DNA from: Oligoflexia bacterium
GTDB taxonomy: Bacteria; Bdellovibrionota; Bacteriovoracia; Bacteriovoracales; Bacteriovoracaceae
DNA: 64,000 nucleotides
NCBI GenBank assembly: GCA_024229115.1
Contig: JAAEST010000033.1
Location: 186,001 to 250,000 of the forward strand
Direction: 5' to 3'
Both the position numbers and the translations under genes were made by a program. Shown in pieces: positions 34,690 through 42,476 of the stretch. Within the stretch, counting starts at the first letter, position 1; every line of letters begins with the position of its first letter. Below the pieces are notes generated by a model. It was not told the origin of the DNA. It did not search any database and saw only the letters and a program-made list of their open reading frames with translations.

Positions 34690-35600
34690 AAAATTTAGAG
34701 CTCAATAAACATTTACTTAAGATTATATCACTAGTCCTGTCAGTCACTCTTTGGTTCTATGTTCTCAATTCAGAACCACTCGAGATGAATAGAAAAATGT
34801 CTTTAGTATTGCTACCACCTCCAGGTCTTGCTCTCAATGTCGAAGTACCAAAGGAAGTGAAAGTTAGAATCAAAGGAAATAGAACTTTTGTTCAAGATCT
34901 TATCAATTCGCAAGATAAGCTCTTTGTAGATCTCAAAGATTATCCTTATGACCAAGAAACATTTGCTGTGACTTTTTCACCTGATATGGTTCCGGTTCCT
35001 TTTGGGATTGAAGTTTTAGAAGTTGAGCCTCAACAAGTTGTTCTTAGTCTTGAAAAAGAAATAAAAAAATTCGTACCTGTTAAGGCCAAGATCGTAGGGG
35101 ATCTTTCTAATGATCTTCGCTTAACAAAGAGAAAAATAAGTCCTAATCAATTCTTAATTCGCGGACCAAGATCAATTATGAAGACTATTGGAAAGATTGA
35201 TACCCTTCCGATTGATCTCACAGTTCTCGAAGGATCTGGAAAAATTAAAACACCAATTGAGGCCCTTGATTCACGAATCACAATCGAAGATTTTAAAGAG
35301 CCTGAGTTTGACTATGTGATCCGTCCTAATAAGGCCAACTTCACTTTGAAAGAGGTAAAGATTCGTTTTCTTAGTGCTAGTGGTTATGTTGAAAGTGCTA
35401 ACCAATTTGCTTCTTTAGATGTATTAGTACCTCAAGGAGAAGATTTTGATGGACTCAAAGCGTCGGATGTAAAAGTGATTGCTGAGATACCTGATACAGA
35501 TAAGAATAAAGTCCGTGTTCGTCTTAGGGCAGAGCTTCCAAACGGGATCCATCTTTTGCAGATTCATCCCGAATACATTAATGTTTCTTTGAAAAAATAA
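34686..35600 (+). CDS. cdaR: CdaR (YbbR-domain) regulator of CdaA
   Basis: The 304-aa protein has one N-terminal membrane helix (LLKIISLVLSVTLWFYVLNS) and about three YbbR repeats, each with a pattern like KVRIKG and RGPRSIMK. The TTG start overlaps the cdaA stop. YbbR proteins sit outside the membrane and tune CdaA activity in other bacteria. Position between cdaA and glmM supports this. Repeats are divergent but the membrane anchor and operon place are clear. Confidence 0.9.
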   Translation: MKNLELNKHLLKIISLVLSVTLWFYVLNSEPLEMNRKMSLVLLPPPGLALNVEVPKEVKVRIKGNRTFVQDLINSQDKLFVDLKDYPYDQETFAVTFSPDMVPVPFGIEVLEVEPQQVVLSLEKEIKKFVPVKAKIVGDLSNDLRLTKRKISPNQFLIRGPRSIMKTIGKIDTLPIDLTVLEGSGKIKTPIEALDSRITIEDFKEPEFDYVIRPNKANFTLKEVKIRFLSASGYVESANQFASLDVLVPQGEDFDGLKASDVKVIAEIPDTDKNKVRVRLRAELPNGIHLLQIHPEYINVSLKK

Positions 35601-35613
35601 TTGAGAGAGTTTT

Positions 35614-36981
35614 ATGTCAAAAAGAAAACTATTTGGAACTGATGGAATTAGAGGAAAGGCCAACGTTTACCCGATGACAGGTGATATGGCCTTTCAATTA
35701 GGAAGAGCTGTGACTCATCATTTTCAATTAACAAATAATTGCGAAAGTAAGAAGCCTTTAATTATCGTAGGAAAAGATACTCGTCTAAGTTGTTATATGC
35801 TGGAGCAAGCTTTTGCGGCGGGTGTTTGTTCTCAGGGGGGAGAGGTTATTCTCACTGGACCACTTCCAACTCCTGGAGTGGCGTTTGTAACAAAGAGTAT
35901 GAGAGCCGATGCGGGTGTGATGATATCTGCATCCCATAACCCTTTCTCAGATAATGGGATTAAAATTTTCGACCCTAAAGGTTTTAAGCTTCCTGATGAA
36001 GTTGAACTTAAATTAGAAAAAATGGTGCTTGAGCCAAGTTTAATTCCTCAAAAAATTGATGGTGAGTTAGGAAATGCAAAAAGACTTAAAGAAGTTTTTG
36101 GTCGTTACATTGTTCACTGCAAAAATGCCCTTGATGATGAATACGATCTAGAAGGAATGAGAGTTGTTCTTGATGGGGCCAATGGTGCTGGTTATAAAGT
36201 TGCCCCAATGATGTTTTCGGAATTAGGGGCCGAAGTTCTTCCTCTAGGTGTTAAACCTAATGGACAGAATATCAATCTTGATTGTGGAAGTCTTCATCCT
36301 GAAAAGGCAAGTGCTCTCGTAAATAAATATCGTGCTGATATTGGTATCTGTCTTGATGGAGATGCCGATCGCTGTGTGATTATTGATGAGAATGGAGCTG
36401 TTGTAGATGGTGATAAGCTTATTGCACTTTACGCTAAGCTTCTTCTTGATCAAGGAGTTCTTAAGAAAGGCGATACTGTAGTTGGTACGATAATGAGTAA
36501 CTTAGGTCTAGAGAATCAATTAAAAGACTGGGGACTTAAATTTCACCGTACTCAAGTAGGTGATCGTTACATTATTGAATATATGAAGGAGCACAAGGCC
36601 AAACTTGGTGGTGAACCTTCAGGACATATTATTTTCACTGACCACGGAACGACAGGTGACGGAGCTGTTGCTGGGCTTAAAATGATTGAGGCCATGAAGT
36701 TCTATAAGAAGAAAGTCAGTGAGATGGTTGCCGATATTAAACTCTATCCACAGGTTTTAAAGAGCTGTCTTGTTGCTCATAAACCTGAACTGTCTAGCTT
36801 GCCAAAAGTTCAAGATTCCCTTAAAAAAGCAGAGAAGGCCCTTGGAAATAAGGGACGCGTAATCCTTCGCTATAGTGGGACAGAGCCGAAAATTAGAGTG
36901 ATGATCGAAGGTGAAGATCAAGCTTTAATTGATAAGCATTGTGGCGATCTCCTCGAAGCGATACAAGCTGAAATAGGATAA
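35614..36981 (+). CDS. glmM: Phosphoglucosamine mutase
   Basis: The 455-aa enzyme converts glucosamine-6-phosphate to glucosamine-1-phosphate for peptidoglycan and LPS precursors. It begins LFGTDGIRGKANVYPMT, and carries the phosphoserine loop MISASHNPF (Ser107), metal loop LDGDADRC, sugar loop LGGEPSGH and the phosphate-binding RYSGTEPKIRVM. All are intact and the length is typical. Downstream of cdaA-cdaR, which in other bacteria control GlmM or are controlled by it. Confidence 0.97.
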   Translation: MSKRKLFGTDGIRGKANVYPMTGDMAFQLGRAVTHHFQLTNNCESKKPLIIVGKDTRLSCYMLEQAFAAGVCSQGGEVILTGPLPTPGVAFVTKSMRADAGVMISASHNPFSDNGIKIFDPKGFKLPDEVELKLEKMVLEPSLIPQKIDGELGNAKRLKEVFGRYIVHCKNALDDEYDLEGMRVVLDGANGAGYKVAPMMFSELGAEVLPLGVKPNGQNINLDCGSLHPEKASALVNKYRADIGICLDGDADRCVIIDENGAVVDGDKLIALYAKLLLDQGVLKKGDTVVGTIMSNLGLENQLKDWGLKFHRTQVGDRYIIEYMKEHKAKLGGEPSGHIIFTDHGTTGDGAVAGLKMIEAMKFYKKKVSEMVADIKLYPQVLKSCLVAHKPELSSLPKVQDSLKKAEKALGNKGRVILRYSGTEPKIRVMIEGEDQALIDKHCGDLLEAIQAEIG

Positions 36982-36984
36982 TTC

Positions 36985-37752
36985 ATGACATCTGAAAATT
37001 CACAATTCTTTAAGTCTCCAAGGCTCGGAGTCAATATTGATCATGTGGCAACTTTAAGACAAGCAAGAGGGGAAAACTACCCAAGCTTAGCTGATGCCGC
37101 AAAATGTGTTCTACAAAATGGAGCTGATCAAATAACCATTCATCTTCGTGAAGATAGAAGACATATTCAAGATGCTGATGTACCAGCAGTGGCCATGGTG
37201 ACTCGAGAGTTTAATCTCCCTCTTAATTTTGAAATGGGATGTGCAGACGAGATTATTGATATCGCCATTGAAACTAAGCCTGAGTGGGTTTGTTTAGTTC
37301 CTGAAAAAAGAGAAGAGAAAACAACAGAGGGGGGATTGGACTTAATCAGTCAGGACAATTTTGATCGAGTAAAATTTGCGATTGAGAAAATTAGAAAGAA
37401 TTCTCCTTCCACCAAGATAAGTCTCTTTGTTGAAGCCAATGAAGAAGTTCTTATTCGTTGTAAGGAACTTAAGGCCGAGGCAGTTGAGATTCATACTGGT
37501 GAATACGCTAAATTACATTTAGAAAATGAGGACTATTCTCAAGTTTTAGAAACTTTTAGAGAAGCAAAACGCTTTTGTATTGAGCATGGAATTAACTGCC
37601 ACGCAGGTCATGGTTTAACTGATCAGTCTTTAGTTCCCCTCTTGAAAGAAAATCTTTTTGAAGAGTACAATATTGGTCATTGGATTATTTGTCAGGCGGT
37701 CTTTGATGGGCTTGCTTACGTTACCAAAAATTTAAAAGAAGGTATGAAATGA
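36985..37752 (+). CDS. pdxJ: Pyridoxine 5'-phosphate synthase
   Basis: The 255-aa TIM-barrel enzyme makes pyridoxine 5'-phosphate from 1-deoxyxylulose phosphate and aminoacetone phosphate. It shows LGVNIDHVATLRQARG near the start, ITIHLREDRRHI, LNFEMG, CLVPEKREEKTTEGGLD and the NCHAGHGLT loop. Length is normal. It starts three bases after glmM and overlaps nnr by four, so it belongs to the same transcript. Confidence 0.96.
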   Translation: MTSENSQFFKSPRLGVNIDHVATLRQARGENYPSLADAAKCVLQNGADQITIHLREDRRHIQDADVPAVAMVTREFNLPLNFEMGCADEIIDIAIETKPEWVCLVPEKREEKTTEGGLDLISQDNFDRVKFAIEKIRKNSPSTKISLFVEANEEVLIRCKELKAEAVEIHTGEYAKLHLENEDYSQVLETFREAKRFCIEHGINCHAGHGLTDQSLVPLLKENLFEEYNIGHWIICQAVFDGLAYVTKNLKEGMK

Positions 37753-39347
37753 GAGTCGTAAACTCTGCAGAAATGAAGCAAATTGAAGATGAAACAATGA
37801 AGACGATTGGCTTTAGTGAATCATTAATCGTTGAGAATGTTGGAATTCGATGTGCTGACTTTATTGAAAGTGAATTATTGAATCATCACAATTACGGAGA
37901 AATCGTCTTTTTAATTGGAAGAGGCAATAACGGTTCTGATGCTCTTGCTATGGCAAGGCATTTAACTAATAGAGGTTATGCTGTAAGATGCTTTCTCTTA
38001 TTTTCTGCTGATGAATATAGTGAAGAACTTAAAAATCAACTCAATCTTGCTAAAGGTTTTGGGGTAAGAACAAATCAAATTACAAAAGCTGACCAAATCG
38101 CGAGCTACTTTGAGCAAACTCAAAGCGAATACTTAGTAATTGATGGAGTTCTTGGTCTAGGTTTTAGACCTCCACTAAGTAACTACCTTTTCGATATTGT
38201 TAATTTAGTTAATAACTTCTCAACAATCACTGTCTCTATTGATGTTCCAACTGGAGTTGATGGTGATAGTGGAAGTGTAAATGGTAATGCTATTGAAGCT
38301 GATATGACTTTAACTGTCGGACTCCCAAAAACAGGACTCTATATTGGTGACGGTGCTCAACATGTTGGGGAGATTGTTGTTATTGATGGTTGTTTTCCTG
38401 CGAATCTTTTAGAAGGGGGAGACAAGGCGATTCTTACTCCTGAAAGTGTAAGTGGTTTCTATGCTCAACGTAATAAATTCGCTCATAAGAATACTTTTGG
38501 TCATGCTCTTATCGTTGGTGGTTCTCAAGGAATGACTGGTGCTCTAATGATGGCATCCGAAGCTTGTCTCAAAGTAGGAACAGGTCTTGTCACGGCCAGT
38601 ACTTGGAAGGAAAGTTATAGTGAATTAAGTTCAAGAATGCGTCCTGAAGTTATGTGTGGTCTTGTACCAACACAAGATCAGCATGTAGAAGAAATTATCA
38701 AAGAACTTGAAAGATGGGATAGTATTGTTATTGGTCCAGGAATGGGACGTAATCAAAAAACAAGAAAGACGGTTTTAGATGTTCTTAATCATTATGCTGG
38801 TCCTGTTGTTGTAGACGCTGATGCTATTCATTGTTTAAATTTAAAAGAAGATGCCGAGCTTCTTAGAAATAGAAAATGGCCAACAATTCTTACTCCTCAT
38901 ATGGGAGAGTTTGCTCACTTTGTAGGTGTCGAAACAAAGCAAGTTCTTGAAAAACCTCTCGAGTTCCTTAAAGAAGTTGTGGATGCCACTAACTCTTTCT
39001 TTATTATGAAAGGTGCTTGTACTTACTTAGGTTTTCCTACAGGAGAAGTATTTTTCAACTATCATCCTAATGATGGAATGGCATCCGGAGGGAGTGGTGA
39101 TGTTCTTGCCGGAATGATTGGTGGGCTTCTTGCACAAAATCCTGTGAATAGAGAGAGATCAAAGCTTTTTGATGACCCTTCAACTGTATATAATGCTCTT
39201 TGCTTAGGTATTCAGGCCCATACATTAGCAGGACGAATTGCGGCTAATGAATTAGGGGCCCGAGCTATGACTGCGGGAGATATTATTAATCATCTTTCAG
39301 ATGCGTTTATTGAAATTGAGACAGCAAGAGATCAGGAAGAAGTCTAA
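37749..39347 (+). CDS. nnr: Bifunctional NAD(P)HX epimerase/dehydratase
   Basis: The 532-aa protein fuses NnrE and NnrD, which repair hydrated NAD(P)H. The N-terminal epimerase has VFLIGRGNNGSDALAMARHL and IDVPTGVDGDSG. The C-terminal kinase-fold dehydratase, from about residue 235, has HALIVGGSQGMTGALMMA, VIGPGMGR, LTPHMGEF and ASGGSGDVLAGMIGGLL. The fused form is common in bacteria. It overlaps pdxJ by four bases and abuts tsaE, a frequent nnr-tsaE pairing. Confidence 0.95.
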   Translation: MRVVNSAEMKQIEDETMKTIGFSESLIVENVGIRCADFIESELLNHHNYGEIVFLIGRGNNGSDALAMARHLTNRGYAVRCFLLFSADEYSEELKNQLNLAKGFGVRTNQITKADQIASYFEQTQSEYLVIDGVLGLGFRPPLSNYLFDIVNLVNNFSTITVSIDVPTGVDGDSGSVNGNAIEADMTLTVGLPKTGLYIGDGAQHVGEIVVIDGCFPANLLEGGDKAILTPESVSGFYAQRNKFAHKNTFGHALIVGGSQGMTGALMMASEACLKVGTGLVTASTWKESYSELSSRMRPEVMCGLVPTQDQHVEEIIKELERWDSIVIGPGMGRNQKTRKTVLDVLNHYAGPVVVDADAIHCLNLKEDAELLRNRKWPTILTPHMGEFAHFVGVETKQVLEKPLEFLKEVVDATNSFFIMKGACTYLGFPTGEVFFNYHPNDGMASGGSGDVLAGMIGGLLAQNPVNRERSKLFDDPSTVYNALCLGIQAHTLAGRIAANELGARAMTAGDIINHLSDAFIEIETARDQEEV

Positions 39348-39829
39348 TGAGTGAAAACTTTCCAGAAGAACAAATAAGAATTTGGAAAAAAGTCTATGAG
39401 AATGACCTAGAGTCCATTGTTCTTGAGATGAAAGAATCATTAAGCATGCCTTGTGTGATCTTTCTCACTGGAGAAGTTGGAGCAGGGAAAACTACATTCG
39501 TTAGAAAGTTTGTTTCGATCATTGATAAGAAAGGAAAGAATGAAGTTGCGAGTCCAACTTATAGTTTAATAAATGAGATGGGTCGTATAGTTCATGCTGA
39601 TCTTTATCGCTTAAAAGATCCTGAAGAATTACTTCATTTAGAGATTCCCCTTTACCTAGAAGATAAGGATTTTTTCCTCATTGAATGGGCCAGAGGTCAT
39701 ATAAATTTACTGCGAGAATTTATCAGTGAAGACTATATTTACTATGAATTAAGAATTACCCACAATGAGCCAAAGCCCGATCAGGAAGTCGTTTCAAGAA
39801 ACTATGAATTAGTTTCGTTAGATATCTAA
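39347..39829 (+). CDS. tsaE: tRNA threonylcarbamoyladenosine ATPase TsaE
   Basis: The 160-aa ATPase acts with TsaB and TsaD to make t6A in tRNA. Walker A is FLTGEVGAGKTTFVRKF, followed by SPTYSLINEM, HADLYRL and IEWARG, the usual TsaE motifs. Length is as expected. It begins one base before the nnr stop and ends the cdaA operon. Confidence 0.94.
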   Translation: MSENFPEEQIRIWKKVYENDLESIVLEMKESLSMPCVIFLTGEVGAGKTTFVRKFVSIIDKKGKNEVASPTYSLINEMGRIVHADLYRLKDPEELLHLEIPLYLEDKDFFLIEWARGHINLLREFISEDYIYYELRITHNEPKPDQEVVSRNYELVSLDI

Positions 39830-40211
39830 CAACCTTAAAATCAACTCAAATTCACTCTCGTCAATAGCGAAAAATATTCCGAGTGCTTTTCTCGGATATG
39901 GAGTTTTTTCATGGTGCTGAGTGACACCATATTTTATTTATTTGCGTTAAGTGACTAGTTTTGTTGGGTTTCAAAAAAGTGACACTATTTTGTAATCTAT
40001 TTTTAGAAAATTAATCATATTTTGTTTTTAAATCGAGTTGACTTGGGCCTTTCCAACAAGACATAATATGTGTGTATCAAACTTAAGAAGTAATTTACTT
40101 CATTAAGTGAGATGGCTGCTGAAACTAGCGAGGATCGCAAAGTTGAAGCACGCACGGCACATTATTTTTAGTTCGGTATCAACGCTTGTTTGGATTTATG
40201 GAGGAAGACCA
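39830..40211. other. Regulatory intergenic region with three AGTGAC direct repeats
   Basis: These 382 bases hold no convincing gene. Three related sequences occur on the plus strand: AGTGACACCATATTTTA at 39920, AGTGACTAGTTTTG at 39950 and AGTGACACTATTTTG at 39978, spaced 28-30 bases apart, close to three helical turns. They lie about 65-125 bases upstream of the -35 box of the Rrf2/cysteine desulfurase promoter and could bind a regulator. Confidence 0.5.
40038..40067 (+). promoter_or_regulatory. Putative promoter of the Rrf2-cysteine desulfurase operon
   Basis: TTGACT at 40038-40043 and CATAAT at 40062-40067 are 18 bases apart. The transcript would have a leader of about 135 bases before the Rrf2 start at 40212. 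Confidence 0.6.
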
Positions 40212-40760
40212 ATGAGATTAACATCAAAAGGACGTTACGCAGTTAGAGCAATGCTCGATCTTACTATGCACAGCAACGGGAACCCTGTTCGCTTGCAAGA
40301 AATTTCAACTAGACAGAACATTTCGCTTCACTATTTAGAGCAACTATTTAGAAAGCTAAGAAATGGACAATCTGTTAAATCAGTTAGAGGACCAGGTGGT
40401 GGTTACGTTCTAGCTAGATCAATGGATCAAATTACAATTAAAGACGTACTTGACTGTGTTGGTGAAAACATCAACCCAGCTAAAGATATCTTAGGAAGTG
40501 AAGCGGAAGTTGCGAACACTGTTGAGTTCCACCTTTCAAAAAACTACTTCCAAAACTTAGGTATCATCATGAGAGAGTACCTAGCGACAACTACACTTGG
40601 TGATCTTGCAAGAAAAGCTAAAGAAGTTGAAGCTGATATTCAAGCTCAAGGTGCTACAGCTGAGCAAGCTACTGCAGCTGCTACAGAAGCTGTTGCTACA
40701 CCAGCTGCTGGTGGATTAACTTCAGGAATTAGAAATCCAATTGGAGAGATTAATCAGTAG
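40212..40760 (+). CDS. Rrf2-family transcriptional regulator (IscR-like, lacking the Cys triad)
   Basis: The 182-aa protein begins MRLTSKGRYAVRAMLDL, identical in style to IscR, with a winged helix and ISLHYLEQLFRKLRNGQSVKSVRGPGGGYVLA. A GAGGAAG site precedes the ATG at 40212; the long upstream extension to 40107 is rejected. IscR carries three Cys for an iron-sulfur cluster between residues 90 and 105, but here only one Cys (DCVGENINP) is present. A 40-residue C-terminal tail is Ala-rich. It is directly followed by a cysteine desulfurase gene, so it likely controls iron-sulfur or sulfur supply, perhaps sensing in another way. Confidence 0.9.
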   Translation: MRLTSKGRYAVRAMLDLTMHSNGNPVRLQEISTRQNISLHYLEQLFRKLRNGQSVKSVRGPGGGYVLARSMDQITIKDVLDCVGENINPAKDILGSEAEVANTVEFHLSKNYFQNLGIIMREYLATTTLGDLARKAKEVEADIQAQGATAEQATAAATEAVATPAAGGLTSGIRNPIGEINQ

Positions 40761-41916
40761 TAGAATCTATTTAGATTATAATGCAACATCCCCTTTTGCT
40801 CCTTCGGTCCTCGACTGGTTGGCAAAAGGGGATTTGCTTTTTGGCAATCCAAGTAGTGTTCATTCTGTCGGAAAGAAAAGTTTACGGGGAATGAATCAAG
40901 TCAAAGAGTATCTTTTTAAAACATTTGGCTTAAGTGACAACGATTACGATATCTTTTTTCATAGTGGAGCAACGGAAGGAGCGAATACTATTATTAAAGG
41001 TCGGGCCAGCTATCTTAATCAAGAATTAAAGCAAGTATTACCTTTTTATTATTTTCAAACAGATCATTCTTGTATTCATAATTCATCCGATTGTTTGGAT
41101 AAAGCTGGAATGCCAATTACTTCATTACCTGTAAAAGAAGATGGTTCATTTTATTATGATCAAGTGGTTGGTGAGATAAATAAGAATAAAAAACAAGCTC
41201 TTCTAAATTATACTTGGGTGAATAATGAAACTGGAGTTATTTTTCCATTAGAAGAAGCTGTAAAAATAAAAGAGGCAACAGGCTGTCATGTCCATGTAGA
41301 CGCTGTTCAGTCTGTTGGGAAAATTTCTGATTGGAATAAGTTAGATAATCGAATTGATGCTTACACTTTTAGTGCTCATAAGTTTGGGGCCCTTAAAGGA
41401 GTTGGTTTTACCTTTTATAAGAAGAACTTTGAGATGTGTCCACTCATTAGAGGGGGAGGGCAGCAAGGTGGTCTTCGTTCTGGAACGGAAAATATTTTAG
41501 GTATTCAATCGATCCCTTTCGCTCTTGATGATGTGAAAGAAAAGTTTGATCCACGGAAATCGAAAGAAGCAAAAGATTGGTTTGAAAAAGAACTTTCAAA
41601 TCTCTTGGGTGATCAAGGGGAAATTGTCGGTTCAAAGAATGAAAATAGAAATCTTCAAACAACTTACTTTATTACTTATAAAGTAAAAGCTCACACATTA
41701 AGTATGGCTCTTGATATGGCCGGTGTAGACGTTTCCAATGGTTCAGCATGTTCATCTGGAGCAGTTATTCCTAGTCGTGTTCTGATGGCCATGGGCTATT
41801 CAGAAGATTATTCAAAGTCTGCAATTCGAGTTAGTTTTTCACATTCCTTTGATATGGAAGAAGCTAAGGTTGCTTTTGAAAAGTTATCGAATGTTCTTCA
41901 AAGATATCTCTCTTAA
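40741..41916 (+). CDS. Cysteine desulfurase (NifS/IscS family)
   Basis: The 391-aa PLP enzyme takes sulfur from cysteine. It starts with IYLDYNATSPFAPSV, and has the PLP Lys214 in FSAHKFGALKG, His and Asn contacts in NNETG and VDAVQSVGK, and the active-site Cys337 in NGSACSSGAV. The start appears to be TTG inside the end of the Rrf2 gene, a 20-base overlap; no ATG or GTG lies close to the conserved N-terminus. It could feed iron-sulfur cluster assembly or tRNA thiolation. No IscU gene follows. Confidence 0.93.
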   Translation: MERLISSRIYLDYNATSPFAPSVLDWLAKGDLLFGNPSSVHSVGKKSLRGMNQVKEYLFKTFGLSDNDYDIFFHSGATEGANTIIKGRASYLNQELKQVLPFYYFQTDHSCIHNSSDCLDKAGMPITSLPVKEDGSFYYDQVVGEINKNKKQALLNYTWVNNETGVIFPLEEAVKIKEATGCHVHVDAVQSVGKISDWNKLDNRIDAYTFSAHKFGALKGVGFTFYKKNFEMCPLIRGGGQQGGLRSGTENILGIQSIPFALDDVKEKFDPRKSKEAKDWFEKELSNLLGDQGEIVGSKNENRNLQTTYFITYKVKAHTLSMALDMAGVDVSNGSACSSGAVIPSRVLMAMGYSEDYSKSAIRVSFSHSFDMEEAKVAFEKLSNVLQRYLS

Positions 41917-41958
41917 GTTTCTAGTAATTCAAGGAAATCATCAGAATTGTCGATCAGA

Positions 41959-41987
41959 TTGCATCAATTTTTGTTATGTTTTAAAAT
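41959..41987 (+). promoter_or_regulatory. Putative sigma-70 promoter of the 66-aa peptide gene
   Basis: TTGCAT (41959-41964) and TAAAAT (41982-41987) are exactly 17 bases apart, 33 bases before the peptide start. It implies that the small peptide is expressed on its own, which is common for precursors needed in excess of their enzymes. Confidence 0.65.
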
Positions 41988-42019
41988 AGACTTAGCAAAG
42001 ACTCACGAAGAGGTGAATT

Positions 42020-42220
42020 ATGTCAGATAAGAATGCTAAAAAAACTAAGAATGAGCTTGAAAAAGACGTCAAAATTTGTAAAAAAAAGTACACAAAACCA
42101 GCTATTTTTAGTGAAGATTTAATGACATTTGGGGCCCTTTGTAACGGAACGGCCACAGGTGGGCGAAAAGCCACTCCTGGTCCACCTAGTTTTTGTAATG
42201 CTTCTCGAATTAATTCCTAA
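42020..42220 (+). CDS. Candidate ribosomal peptide precursor (66 aa)
   Basis: A small protein with a good ribosome binding site (AGAGGTG, six bases). Residues 1-23 are Lys/Asn/Glu-rich. KKKYTKPAI at 21-29 matches the Y-x-x-P-x-(L/I) motif of leader peptides recognised by PqqD-like domains, best known in lasso precursors. The C-terminal half FGALCNGTATGGRKATPGPP and on is rich in Gly, Pro, Thr and small residues with Cys41 and Cys59 (Cys20 is in the leader), and ends in NASRINS, a C-terminal Ser. It has its own promoter and lies upstream of HPr-kinase-like, PqqD-like and radical SAM genes. Precursor status is inferred; the leader motif and context are seen. Confidence 0.72.
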   Translation: MSDKNAKKTKNELEKDVKICKKKYTKPAIFSEDLMTFGALCNGTATGGRKATPGPPSFCNASRINS

Positions 42221-42233
42221 AATCAATCATTTA

Positions 42234-42278
42234 AGTACCTGATATTATAGGGCGAATACTCAGATTGTTGTCGGTACT
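42234..42278 (+). terminator. Possible terminator or attenuator hairpin after peptide gene
   Basis: AGTACC (42234-42239) and GGTACT (42273-42278) form a perfect 6-bp inverted repeat around 33 bases, followed by ATTTTCC. It may partly end transcription of the peptide gene. Confidence 0.35.
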
Positions 42279-42361
42279 ATTTTCCATAGCTAAAAACACC
42301 ACTTAAACCCTTTAAATTATAAGGCTCAAATTACCGATTAAGACTTTAGGCTAGTACATTT

Positions 42362-42367
42362 TATAAT
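42362..42367 (+). promoter_or_regulatory. Consensus -10 box before the giant peptidase gene
   Basis: A perfect TATAAT lies 37 bases before the strong GGAGG site at 42404-42408. A weak -35 (TTAAGA at 42338-42343) is 18 bases upstream. This would give the giant gene and the downstream enzymes a promoter separate from that of the peptide. Confidence 0.5.
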
Positions 42368-42476
42368 AATGCAAAGCATTGAAATGTTTTAGTTTTAAGT
42401 CCCGGAGGACCTTATTTTTAAACGACAAACGCTCACATTAATTTCTGATAAGAGAAAGATTCCATTTTTCTTTTAT

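Noticed and set aside
40107-40211. N-terminal extension of the Rrf2 regulator (35 residues)
   Set aside because: The conserved N-terminus MRLTSKGRYA starts at 40212 after a good ribosome binding site; the extension overlaps the promoter leader and has no family likeness.
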